Shown: positions 1 to 7,756 of the stretch, piece by piece
How the letters are laid out: each line of letters opens with the position of its first letter
How positions within the stretch are numbered: position 1 is the stretch's first letter
Origin: Bradyrhizobium sp. 186
GTDB taxonomy: Bacteria; Pseudomonadota; Alphaproteobacteria; Rhizobiales; Xanthobacteraceae
Length of the DNA: 64,000 nt
Reading direction: 5' to 3'
NCBI RefSeq assembly: GCF_023101685.1
Contig: NZ_CP082164.1
Location: 10,349,026 to 10,413,025, forward strand
The notes under the pieces: model-generated
What the model was told of the DNA's origin: nothing
What the model saw: only the letters and a program-made list of their open reading frames with translations
Databases searched by the model: none
Program-made: the position numbers and the translations under genes

Positions 1-16
1 GAGAGTTCAACTTCTA

Positions 17-70
17 GTCTTCGCCAAACTGCTCCCTGGGGTAATGGGTCCTGCCTTCGCCAGGACGACA
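17..70. repeat. Interspersed palindromic repeat, family A (partial)
   Basis: This 54-bp stretch carries the blocks CTTCGCCAAAC and GGGTCCTGCCTTCGCCAGGA. The same blocks recur at 11262-11402 and, inverted, at 40474-40594. The window edge cuts this copy, so the facing half is not seen. No function is known to me; it is probably a REP-like non-coding element. Confidence 0.6.
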
Positions 71-117
71 TCGGGGAGGTATTGTGCGCGCTCGCAATGG
101 CGGAGTGCGTGAAAAGC

Positions 118-392
118 CTACCGCTCCGCCCGGCCGATCACAGCCATCAGCTCAGCGATCTTCTCGCGCTGGTCCGCCTTGTCGCCGCTGGCGATCGCGT
201 GCTCGACGCAATGGGCGACGTGGTCCTTCAGGACCTCTCCTCGACCCGGCGCAACGCGGCGCGCACTGCGGAAATCTGCGTCACGATGTCGATGCAGTAG
301 CGGTCCTCCTCGACCATTTTCGAGAGGCCGCGAACCTGACCCTCGATCCGGCCGAGACGTTTTCCGACAGATGCCTTGATGTCTGTGCGCAT
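118..392 (-). pseudogene. csoR: CsoR-type copper-sensing repressor, broken by a 1-base frameshift
   Basis: Read from the ATG at 392, the first frame gives a CsoR/RcnR-family helical protein (MRTDIKAS...RIEGQVRGL...RYCIDIV...RRVEE) that stops after about 55 residues. The missing C-terminal part (EVLKDHVAHCVEHAI...ELMAVIGR) continues in the next frame to a stop at 118. Restoring one G near 235-244 would give an intact protein of about 92 residues. The expected copper ligands are all present across the two frames: Cys of RYC, then His and Cys of DHVAHC (the H-x3-C pattern of CsoR). The gene is divergent from copA and shares an operator palindrome with it, which fits a copper-responsive repressor. 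The break may be a real mutation that derepresses copA, or a sequencing error. No slippery heptamer is visible at the site. Confidence 0.8.
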
Positions 393-400
393 GGCCTCTA

Positions 401-419
401 TATACCCCCCTGGGGTATA
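401..419. promoter_or_regulatory. CsoR operator palindrome
   Basis: TATACCCCCCTGGGGTATA has perfect 8-bp arms (TATACCCC / GGGGTATA) around a 3-bp centre. It lies 9 bp from the csoR start and 23 bp before the likely copA start. GC-rich dyads with A/T flanks of this kind are the known operator type of CsoR copper sensors. Position and shape point to one operator serving both divergent genes. Binding itself is inferred. Confidence 0.75.
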
Positions 420-441
420 AGTGCAAGACCGGAGCATGACC

Positions 442-2814
442 ATGAAAAACGCCGCACACGGGTACCATCACGGCAATCATGCAGGTCACGCTCATCATCA
501 TGACCACGACCACGGAAGCGCGCCGACGAAAGTCCGCGATCCCGTCTGCGGCATGACGGTCGATCCTGCGACGTCCAAGCACCGCTTCGATCATCACGGT
601 GAGACCTTCCATTTCTGCTCGGCCGGCTGCCGCACCAAATTCGCCGCCGATCCCGCAAAATATCTCGCCAAGGAGAAGGCGCCCGAGCCCGAGATGCCCG
701 CGGGCACGATCTACACCTGCCCGATGCATCCGGAGATCCGCCAGGTCGGCCGGGGAAGCTGCCCGATCTGCGGCATGGCGCTGGAACCGGAGGTCGCAAG
801 CCTGGAGACCGGACCCAATCCGGAGCTCGCCGACATGACGCGGCGGTTCTGGATCGGCGGCGCGCTGGCGCTGCCGGCCGTGGTGCTGGAGATGGGCGGA
901 CATCTCGCGGGCCCGCACAATTGGATCGATCCGGCGCTGTCGAACTGGATCCAGCTTGTCTTCGCCACGCCCGTCGTGCTGTGGGCCGGCTGGCCGTTCT
1001 TCGTCCGCGGCTGGCAGTCGCTGGTCACGCGCAATCTGAACATGTTCACGCTGATCGCGATGGGCACAGGCGTTGCTTATGTCTACAGCCTGATCGGAAC
1101 GCTGGCGCCGCAGATCTTCCCCGCCACGTTCCGAAGTCACGAAGGCGCGGTTGCCGTGTATTTCGAGGCGGCCGCGGTCATCACCGTGCTGGTGCTGCTC
1201 GGCCAGGTATTGGAGCTGCGCGCGCGCGATGCGACGTCGGGCGCGATCAAGGCGCTGTTACGGCTCGCGCCCAAGACCGCGCGCCGTGTCGACGCCGATG
1301 GCAGCGAGCACGAGGTCGAGATCGACGCGCTTCATGCCGGCGACCGCTTGCGCGTCCGCCCCGGCGAGAAGGTGCCGGTCGATGGCATCATTCTCGAAGG
1401 CCGCTCCTCGCTCGACGAATCCCTCGTGACCGGCGAATCCATGCCCGTCACCAAGGAGACCGGCGCAAAAGTGATCGCCGGCACGCTCAACCAGTCCGGC
1501 AGCTTCATCATGCGTGCCGACAAGGTCGGGCGCGAGACGCTGCTGTCGCAGATCGTGCAGATGGTCGCGGACGCACAGCGCTCGCGCGCGCCGATCCAGC
1601 GGCTGGCTGACCAGGTCGCCGGCTGGTTCGTGCCGACCGTCATCGCGGTCGCCATCGTCGCCTTCGCCGCCTGGGCCTGGTTCGGACCGGAGCCGCGGCT
1701 CGCCTTCGGCCTGGTTGCCGCCGTCAGCGTGCTGATCATCGCCTGCCCCTGCGCGCTCGGGCTCGCAACCCCGATGTCGATCATGGTCGGCGTCGGACGT
1801 GGTGCACAGGCCGGCGTCCTGATCAAGAACGCGGAGGCGCTGGAGCGGATGGAGAAGATCGACACGCTCGTGGTCGACAAGACCGGCACGCTGACCGAGG
1901 GCAAGCCGAAGGTGGTCGCGATCGTGCCGGCCACTGGTTTTGCCGAGGACGACGTCCTTCGGCTGGCAGCCAGTGTCGAGCGCGCCAGCGAGCATCCCCT
2001 GGCCGACGCCGTCGTCCGCGCGGCGAAGGAGAAGCAGCTTGCCCTCGGCCAGGTCGAGCAATTCGACTCGCCGACGGGCAAGGGCGCCACCGGCAAGGTC
2101 GACGGCAAAACCATCGTGCTCGGCAATGCCCGATACTTTGCTTCGATTGGCATCGACACCAAGGCGCTCGACGCAGAAGCCGAGCGGCTGCGCGGCGATG
2201 GCGCGACCGTGATCAACATGGCCGTCGACGGCACGCTCGCAGGCCTGTTCGCTATCGCCGATCCGGTCAAGGCTTCGACTCCGGAGGCCTTGAAGGCGCT
2301 GGCCGCCGAGGGCATCAAGGTGATCATGCTGACCGGCGACAACCGCACCACGGCCGAGGCGGTCGCGCGCAAGCTCGGCATCTCCGACGTCGAGGCGGAA
2401 GTGCTGCCGGACCAGAAGAGCGCGGTGGTGGCAAAACTGCAAAAGGCCGGCCGCAGCGTCGCGATGGCCGGCGACGGCGTCAACGACGCCCCGGCGCTGG
2501 CCGCGGCCGAAGTCGGCATCGCCATGGGCACCGGCACGGACGTGGCGATGGAGAGCGCCGGCGTCACCCTGCTCAAGGGCGATCTCACCGGCATCGTCCG
2601 CGCCCGAAAACTGTCGCAGGCGACCATGAGCAACATCCGCCAAAACCTGTTCTTCGCCTTCATCTACAACGCCGCCGGCATTCCGATCGCAGCCGGCATC
2701 CTCTATCCCGCGTTCGGTATCCTGCTGTCGCCGATCATCGCGGCGGCCGCGATGGCGCTGTCGTCGGTGAGCGTGGTCGGGAATGCGCTGCGGCTTCGTA
2801 CGACACGGCTGTGA
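442..2814 (+). CDS. copA: Copper-exporting P1B-type ATPase
   Basis: This is a 790-residue inner-membrane pump predicted to export Cu(I). The N-terminus is unusual. A His-rich stretch (about residues 5-25) is followed by a YHS-like domain (DPVCGM, HFCSAGC; 32-75) and a heavy-metal-binding module (CPMHPE, CPICGM; 88-120), instead of ferredoxin-like CxxC domains. The catalytic core is complete: TGES near 330, the transmembrane CPC motif at 435-437, the phosphorylated Asp of DKTGTLT at 479, SEHP near 516 and GDGVND near 677. The YN and SS motifs of the last membrane helices fit the Cu(I) subgroup. The start is placed at 442 because GGAG lies 7 nt upstream; ATG 436 and GTG 421 are alternatives. 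Expression is probably set by the CsoR operator at 401-419. Confidence 0.93.
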   Translation: MKNAAHGYHHGNHAGHAHHHDHDHGSAPTKVRDPVCGMTVDPATSKHRFDHHGETFHFCSAGCRTKFAADPAKYLAKEKAPEPEMPAGTIYTCPMHPEIRQVGRGSCPICGMALEPEVASLETGPNPELADMTRRFWIGGALALPAVVLEMGGHLAGPHNWIDPALSNWIQLVFATPVVLWAGWPFFVRGWQSLVTRNLNMFTLIAMGTGVAYVYSLIGTLAPQIFPATFRSHEGAVAVYFEAAAVITVLVLLGQVLELRARDATSGAIKALLRLAPKTARRVDADGSEHEVEIDALHAGDRLRVRPGEKVPVDGIILEGRSSLDESLVTGESMPVTKETGAKVIAGTLNQSGSFIMRADKVGRETLLSQIVQMVADAQRSRAPIQRLADQVAGWFVPTVIAVAIVAFAAWAWFGPEPRLAFGLVAAVSVLIIACPCALGLATPMSIMVGVGRGAQAGVLIKNAEALERMEKIDTLVVDKTGTLTEGKPKVVAIVPATGFAEDDVLRLAASVERASEHPLADAVVRAAKEKQLALGQVEQFDSPTGKGATGKVDGKTIVLGNARYFASIGIDTKALDAEAERLRGDGATVINMAVDGTLAGLFAIADPVKASTPEALKALAAEGIKVIMLTGDNRTTAEAVARKLGISDVEAEVLPDQKSAVVAKLQKAGRSVAMAGDGVNDAPALAAAEVGIAMGTGTDVAMESAGVTLLKGDLTGIVRARKLSQATMSNIRQNLFFAFIYNAAGIPIAAGILYPAFGILLSPIIAAAAMALSSVSVVGNALRLRTTRL

Positions 2815-2871
2815 GGGTGACAAAATCCATGTAAAACAGGTTCATTCGGCGGTACACGCGGAGAGGATCTG

Positions 2872-3318
2872 ATGCAGCGAATAACGATCACGATCGAGGA
2901 CGATTTGCTGGCGGAGATCGACGCCGCGGCGGAAGCCCGCGGCTACCAGAACCGCAGCGAGATCATCCGCGACCTCGCGCGCGCGGGCCTGCAACGGAGC
3001 ACCGAGGACAGCGCGCAGACCGGCCCTTGCGTCGCCGGCCTCGTCTATGTCTACGACCACGCCGCGCGCGATCTCTCAAAGCGCCTGGTGCAGGAATTCC
3101 ACGGCCATCACGACCTCGCGCTGGCGACCCTGCACGTCCACCTCGATGACAACAATTGCATGGAGATGACGGCGCTGCGCGGCGACGCCTCCGAGGTCAA
3201 GCATTTCGCCGACCACATCATCGCCGAACGCGGCGTCCGCTACGGCCGCGTGGTGATGATCCCGACCGGGGAAGGCAAGCAGGCGAAGCCGCGGAAGCAT
3301 GCGCATCGACATGAGTAG
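2872..3318 (+). CDS. nikR: Nickel-responsive regulator NikR
   Basis: This 148-residue protein has an N-terminal ribbon-helix-helix DNA-binding domain (MQRITITIEDDLLAEID) and a C-terminal ACT-like nickel domain. The ligands match E. coli NikR with a shift of one: His77, His88, His90 and Cys96. It should repress nickel uptake or nickel-enzyme genes when nickel is plentiful. No nickel transporter lies in the window, so its targets are elsewhere. It starts 57 bp after copA behind GGAGAGGATCTG and may be partly co-transcribed with copA. I saw no NikR-type operator (GTATGA-N16-TCATAC) next to it. Confidence 0.93.
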   Translation: MQRITITIEDDLLAEIDAAAEARGYQNRSEIIRDLARAGLQRSTEDSAQTGPCVAGLVYVYDHAARDLSKRLVQEFHGHHDLALATLHVHLDDNNCMEMTALRGDASEVKHFADHIIAERGVRYGRVVMIPTGEGKQAKPRKHAHRHE

Positions 3319-3324
3319 CTCCTC

Positions 3325-3352
3325 TGCCACTCCCCGCACGCGGGGAGTGGCA
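3325..3352. terminator. Hairpin between convergent nikR and the S53 peptidase gene
   Basis: TGCCACTCCCCGC and GCGGGGAGTGGCA form perfect 13-bp arms around a 2-bp centre (AC). The structure lies between two converging stop codons. It has no T-run on either side, so it is either a weak bidirectional terminator or a 3' stabilising structure. Confidence 0.5.
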
Positions 3353-3360
3353 ATAGAAAC

Positions 3361-5004
3361 TCACGCCGCGAGTAGATTCTGCAGCGCTTCGCCATTGGGG
3401 ACGCCGAGGCCGGAGCAGGCGTCCCAGCCGGGGCCGGCCTTGTACATGCCGTGCAGATCGCCGGTGATGTCGTTATGGCCGACCGTGATGTCGCGGAACA
3501 CGCCTTGCGCATGCGAAGCGTAGATCAGCGGATTGATGAAGCCGACCGTCTTGCCGAATTTCTTGGTCGTGGCCTCGTTGATGCGGGCGAGCAGTCCGGC
3601 CATCAGCGGCGCCACCGCGCTGGTGCCGCCGATCGTGGTGCCGACGCCGTTGAGAAAGATCCGGTAGCCGGTCGCCGGATCGGCATCGCCGGAGATATCG
3701 GGCACGCCGCGGCCGTGCTGGTGCGTCGGCGATTTCGGCACATGCGCGTGGGCCTGGTATTTCGGCTGCGCGAACACGACGCTGACACCGCCGCCGCCCG
3801 CGCCGCCCTGCAGCCCGCCGTTCCAGACAACCTCGTTGATGTGGCCGTTCGGCGCTTTCAGATTGGTGCCGCCGCACGCAAGGGCAAACGGACTCGAGGC
3901 CGGGAAGTCGGCATGCGGCATGCCGTCCCAATCCTCGCCCATGTCAGCCGAACCGTTGTCGCCGGAGGCGACGCAGACGGTGACGCCCATCGCGGCGGCA
4001 TCACGGATCGCCTCGTTCAGGCCGTCGACGAATTGCTGCGAGCCTTCCTGGTCTTCCGGCCCGCCCCAGCTGATCGAGATCACCGAGGGTTTTCGCGCGG
4101 TGTCGTGGACTGCGGCTTTCACCGCGTCGATGAAGCCGTTGGTGGTGTTGGGCGCGAAATAGACCACGATCTTGGCGCCCGGCGCGATCGCGCCGGCGAC
4201 CTCGATATCGAGCACGACTTCGCCGTCGGCGTCGGAATGGCCGGGCTTGTTGGCGCCGCCGTCGACGCTCGCGGGAGCGATCTTCGGCATCGGAATTCCC
4301 GCCTTCTTGAAGAAGGTGCGCAGGTCCGACGTCTTGTAGCCGGCGCCCGTGGGATGGCCCTCCTGGTCGATGTCGTTGAGCTCGATGATGGCGATGCACT
4401 GGCCGGCGCCGGTCTCGCCGCCCGGAAAATTGTAGAGCTGAGCGATCTGATCGACCGAGAAGCTGCCGCCCTGCGCGGCGCGTGAGGACGCGCCCTTCTT
4501 GGGAACCTTGCGCCGGAAGTGGGGCTGCGCCACCGGCCGGTTGTCGAGGCCATGCACGCCGATGACGATATCCTGGAGATCGGCCGGGATCTGCACGCTG
4601 CCCTTGCGCATGCGATGGATCGCACCTTCGTACCTGACCTTGTTGAGCTTGACGCCGAAGGCCGCGCTGAGTGCCTTCACCGTGCCGGTCAGCTTCACCG
4701 TGCGGGATGCCAGGTGCACGCTCTTGACGTTGAGATCGTGATGATGGGCGAAATCGTCGAGCCGGGCGACGTCGGCGGGATCGGCGCCCATCTGGTCGGC
4801 GAACTCGGCACGCGAGAGATATTGCCGCTCGCGCGGCGGTTGCGCGCCGAGCGCCATCACTTGCTCGTCGTCGTTGCGCTTCGCCCGCAGGCGGACGCTG
4901 ATCTCGATTTCCTGCTTGGGATCGGCCGCGCCGACGAGCTTGGCTCCCTTCGGCAATTTCCGTGCGCTATTCGCCAGCGCCACACGCTTGGTCGGGCCTG
5001 TCAT
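3361..5004 (-). CDS. S53 family (sedolisin/kumamolisin-like) serine-carboxyl peptidase
   Basis: This is a 547-residue protein with the S53 plan. A pro-peptide (about residues 30-170, pro-kumamolisin type) precedes a subtilisin-fold catalytic domain. The catalytic pair is visible as Glu262-x3-Asp266 (DGEVVLDIE), the oxyanion Asp lies in ASGDNG, and the nucleophile is Ser462 in GGTSAVAP. The C-terminal DITVGHN...GWDACSGLG region matches the family's calcium-binding end. Such enzymes are acid-active endopeptidases that mature by cutting off their own pro-domain. There is no clear Sec signal peptide, so the route out of the cell, if any, is unknown. The start is set at 5004 by a strong AGGAGG nearby; an in-frame extension to 5043 is unlikely. 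It stands alone, convergent with nikR. Confidence 0.9.
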   Translation of the reverse strand: MTGPTKRVALANSARKLPKGAKLVGAADPKQEIEISVRLRAKRNDDEQVMALGAQPPRERQYLSRAEFADQMGADPADVARLDDFAHHHDLNVKSVHLASRTVKLTGTVKALSAAFGVKLNKVRYEGAIHRMRKGSVQIPADLQDIVIGVHGLDNRPVAQPHFRRKVPKKGASSRAAQGGSFSVDQIAQLYNFPGGETGAGQCIAIIELNDIDQEGHPTGAGYKTSDLRTFFKKAGIPMPKIAPASVDGGANKPGHSDADGEVVLDIEVAGAIAPGAKIVVYFAPNTTNGFIDAVKAAVHDTARKPSVISISWGGPEDQEGSQQFVDGLNEAIRDAAAMGVTVCVASGDNGSADMGEDWDGMPHADFPASSPFALACGGTNLKAPNGHINEVVWNGGLQGGAGGGGVSVVFAQPKYQAHAHVPKSPTHQHGRGVPDISGDADPATGYRIFLNGVGTTIGGTSAVAPLMAGLLARINEATTKKFGKTVGFINPLIYASHAQGVFRDITVGHNDITGDLHGMYKAGPGWDACSGLGVPNGEALQNLLAA

Positions 5005-5347
5005 GACTTCCTCCTTTTGTGATTGGAAGGCAGATTGTCGCATCTCAACTATAGGTGTAATCTCAAATGGAAATTGGTTCAGGCATTGCGCGATATTTTT
5101 TCAAGAGAGCCCTTGTTTGGCAGGGAAAATCTTCGAACGGCTCAAATCGGCACGGAATCTGTCAGCAGCCCCGACCATTCGATGCCAAGGAATTCGATTT
5201 AAAATTGCAACTGCAGGGCTCCCCTGGACCGACAGCGACACACGATGCCGTCGCCGCGCGACACCTTTGCGGTGAAGCGATCCGCCAAGGCGGAGAGGCA
5301 GGCGGCGACGGGTCAGCATCCCTTGCCGAAGCGACTTCAGGTGTCTA
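5005..5347. other. Intergenic region without a gene
   Basis: About 340 bp lie between the divergent S53 peptidase and EI24-protein genes. The half next to the peptidase (about 5040-5215) is visibly richer in A/T than its surroundings and probably holds promoters. I see no supported reading frame or RNA gene. Confidence 0.5.
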
Positions 5348-5373
5348 CCTCTCACGGGTGATTTCGTGAGAGG
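5348..5373 (+). promoter_or_regulatory. Hairpin enclosing the ribosome-binding site of the EI24-domain gene
   Basis: CCTCTCACG and CGTGAGAGG are perfect 9-bp arms around an 8-nt loop. The 3' arm contains the AGAGG that would serve as the Shine-Dalgarno for the ATG at 5381, 7 nt downstream. In mRNA the ribosome site would be paired, so translation may depend on melting, a ligand or an upstream event. It does not resemble a ROSE thermometer in sequence. Confidence 0.5.
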
Positions 5374-5380
5374 GTGCCCC

Positions 5381-6121
5381 ATGCTGGATGCCGCCGTGAA
5401 GGCGTTGTCGCAAATGATCTCGCCGCCGATGCGCTCGATCCTGTGGCGATCGATCGGCGTTGCCCTGGTGCTGATCACCGTGCTGGCGATCGGTTTGCAG
5501 CGGCTGTTGAGCTGGTTTGCAACCTATGGTGAGACTTGGCTGGAAGGCCTGCTCGGGCCGGGCTGGCACTCGTCGCTCGAAGTTCTGGCCTGGATCGTCT
5601 CGATCGCGGCGGGCCTGGGCGTCGTGTTCGGCGCGGTGTTCCTGATGCCGGCGATCACATCGCTGGTGGCGAGCCTGTTCGTCGACGATGTCGCCGAACA
5701 TGTCGAGCGCGAATACTATCCCGCCGAGCAGCCGGGCGTTGCGCTGCCTTTCAGCCAGGCGATCTACGAGGGCGTCAAGACCGCATTGCTGACGATCCTG
5801 GTCTATCTGATCGCGCTGCCGTTCGTGTTCCTGGCCGGCGCGGGCTTCCTGATCTTCTTCCTCGCCACGGCCTGGCTGCTGGGCCGCGAATATTTCGAGC
5901 TCGCTGCAATGCGCTTCCGCTCGCCCGAGGAAGCCAAGGCGATGCGGCGCGACAATGCCGCGACCATCTTCACCGCTGGCCTGATCATCGCGGCCTTCGT
6001 CTCGATCCCGATCGTCAATCTGGCGACGCCGATCTTCGGCATGGCCTTCATGGTCCACATGCACAAGCGCCTGTCCGGATCGCGCCCCGAGCTGATAGAG
6101 CCGGCACGCTCGATGCGGTGA
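5381..6121 (+). CDS. EI24-domain (CysZ-like) integral membrane protein
   Basis: This 246-residue protein has about four long hydrophobic segments. The order fits the EI24/CysZ family: an early helix pair with LIVTVLAIGL-like stretches, a middle amphipathic region, a pair of helices around residues 125-165, and a last one near 205-230. CysZ members are linked to sulfate uptake, but many alphaproteobacterial EI24 proteins have no assigned substrate, and no sulfur genes are nearby. The start at 5381 follows an AGAGG that sits inside a hairpin; an in-frame GTG at 5366 is the alternative. The gene converges on the efflux gene emrB with only a few bases between stops. Confidence 0.78.
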   Translation: MLDAAVKALSQMISPPMRSILWRSIGVALVLITVLAIGLQRLLSWFATYGETWLEGLLGPGWHSSLEVLAWIVSIAAGLGVVFGAVFLMPAITSLVASLFVDDVAEHVEREYYPAEQPGVALPFSQAIYEGVKTALLTILVYLIALPFVFLAGAGFLIFFLATAWLLGREYFELAAMRFRSPEEAKAMRRDNAATIFTAGLIIAAFVSIPIVNLATPIFGMAFMVHMHKRLSGSRPELIEPARSMR

Positions 6122-6138
6122 CGTCAATTACGTCACCG
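6116..6138. terminator. Hairpin spanning two convergent stop codons
   Basis: CGGTGACGT and ACGTCACCG form perfect 9-bp arms with a 5-nt loop. The element includes the TGA of the EI24 gene (6119-6121) and the TAA of the facing MFS gene (6128-6130). It could end transcription from both sides, although there is no clear T-tract. Confidence 0.5.
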
Positions 6139-7756
6139 GCACCCCGCATTTGCGCAGCAGCATCTTGGCGAAGCCGAACGGCGCTGGCGTGAACGGGCCC
6201 GGCGGCGCGCGGGTGATCAGCGCGATGAATCCGAGCGCGACCATCGCCAGCCAGAAGCACAGCCAGAAGCCGTCGATATAGGCAAGCACATTGGCCTCGC
6301 GCTGGACGAAGCTTGCGAGCGTTCCGACCGCGCGCGCCGGCGCCGAACCGGCGCCATGGGCCGCGAAATGATCGGCGAGCTGCTTCAGAATTCGCACCAC
6401 GTCGGTATCACCGACGGCAAGATTCTGGCCAAGATAGAAGGAATGGATCTGCTCGCGGACGCGCAGCCACGTTCCCATCAGCGCGACGCCGATCTCGGCG
6501 CCGCCGAGCCGCATGATCTGGATATATGCGGCAAACGAGGTCGCGCGACTGGGATCGGAGTTCGACAGCGCCATGATGATGATCGGCAGCAGCGTCAGCG
6601 ACTGGCCGACCGCTTGCAGCAGCACAATGCCGATGAAGTCTTCGCGCGCCCAATCGTGGGTGAGCTGGGTGCCCCAGAGATTGGCGGCGGCAAAACAGGC
6701 AAATCCCAGCACCACCACTACGCGTGCATCGAAATGCCGGAGCAGCCAGATCGAGATCGGCACCAGCACAAACATCGGCAGCGCGCCATAGGTGAGCAGC
6801 AACAGGCCGCTCTGCTCGGGCCTGAGCAGGCCGATATTGCCGAGGAAGTTCGGCACCAGCGATGAGTTCGAGAGGCTCGTCAGCGTGTAGAGCAGGATCA
6901 CGACCAGCGACAGGCCGATGTTGCGCGAGAACAAGACATTCACGTGCGCCCAGGGCTGGCGCACCAGCGACTCGTTGACGAGAAACCCCGCGAACAGCAC
7001 TGCGCCAGCGACGAGCAGCGCCATCACCGTGCCGGAGCCGAACCAGTTCAGCCGGTTGCCCTGGTCGAGGCCGGCATAGATCATCGAGACCGCTGCGCCG
7101 AGCAGCAGCATGCCGCCCCAATCGGCCTCGCGCAGCAGCGCACGATTGACCGGCTCGCTCGGAGTGCCGAGATAGACCATCAGGCCCATCAAGGGTGCGA
7201 TCACGACGCCCTGCCAGTACAGCCATTGCCAGCCGAGATGGTCGACATAGAAGCCGACCAGCGAGGACGAGGTATCGAGTGCGAAGCCGACTCGGATCGA
7301 GTAGAGCGAGATCGCCGGCAGCCACCAGCGGATCGGCAAATTGCGAAGCACGATCATCAGCGTCGCCGGCACGAAGGTCCCGAGCAACAGGCCGTGCACG
7401 ACACTGAGCGCCATCAGTATTGGGTAGTCGCGCACGAGGGGAATGATCAGCGAGACGGCGGCATAGACCAGGCTCGGTATGCCGAGCACGCGCCGCAGGC
7501 CGAACACCGTCGCAAGCCACGCCACCGCCGGCGCGATGAGGATCTGCGAGCCGATGCCGGCGGTGGAGAGCCATGCGCCCTCGTCAAACGTCAGCGAGAA
7601 CGCGCCGCGTAAGTCAGGCAGGCCAATGGTGGTCAGCCGGCTGTCGAAATTGGCGAGGAACGAGCCGAGCAGCACAGCGGCCACGGCAAACAAGGGCTGT
7701 GGCGCGACATCGCCGCGCGAGACCGGCCCGCGACTGGCGTCGTCATTTTCCGCCAT
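6128..7756 (-). CDS. emrB: DHA2-family (EmrB/QacA-type) MFS efflux transporter
   Basis: This is a protein of about 542 residues with some 14 hydrophobic segments, the number typical of drug:H+ antiporter family 2. It has the early LGSFLANFDSRLTT helix with the family's acidic residue. It would form the inner-membrane pump of a tripartite exporter, working with the HlyD-like partner encoded just upstream, whose reading frame it overlaps by 14 bp. The substrate cannot be told from the sequence. No TolC-like outer-membrane gene or regulator is next to it. ATG 7756 is preferred; an in-frame GTG at 7768 is possible. The symbol is by family only. Confidence 0.82.
   Translation of the reverse strand: MAENDDASRGPVSRGDVAPQPLFAVAAVLLGSFLANFDSRLTTIGLPDLRGAFSLTFDEGAWLSTAGIGSQILIAPAVAWLATVFGLRRVLGIPSLVYAAVSLIIPLVRDYPILMALSVVHGLLLGTFVPATLMIVLRNLPIRWWLPAISLYSIRVGFALDTSSSLVGFYVDHLGWQWLYWQGVVIAPLMGLMVYLGTPSEPVNRALLREADWGGMLLLGAAVSMIYAGLDQGNRLNWFGSGTVMALLVAGAVLFAGFLVNESLVRQPWAHVNVLFSRNIGLSLVVILLYTLTSLSNSSLVPNFLGNIGLLRPEQSGLLLLTYGALPMFVLVPISIWLLRHFDARVVVVLGFACFAAANLWGTQLTHDWAREDFIGIVLLQAVGQSLTLLPIIIMALSNSDPSRATSFAAYIQIMRLGGAEIGVALMGTWLRVREQIHSFYLGQNLAVGDTDVVRILKQLADHFAAHGAGSAPARAVGTLASFVQREANVLAYIDGFWLCFWLAMVALGFIALITRAPPGPFTPAPFGFAKMLLRKCGVPVT

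Noticed and set aside
235..244. Programmed frameshift in csoR
   Set aside because: No slippery heptamer or downstream structure is visible, and CsoR proteins are not known to need frameshifting.
1258..2823. Minus-strand open frame of 521 codons opposite copA
   Set aside because: Composition is that of a shadow frame, and copA has all P-type ATPase motifs on the other strand.
2815..2871. NikR operator before nikR
   Set aside because: No GTATGA-N16-TCATAC-like dyad is present in the short copA-nikR gap.
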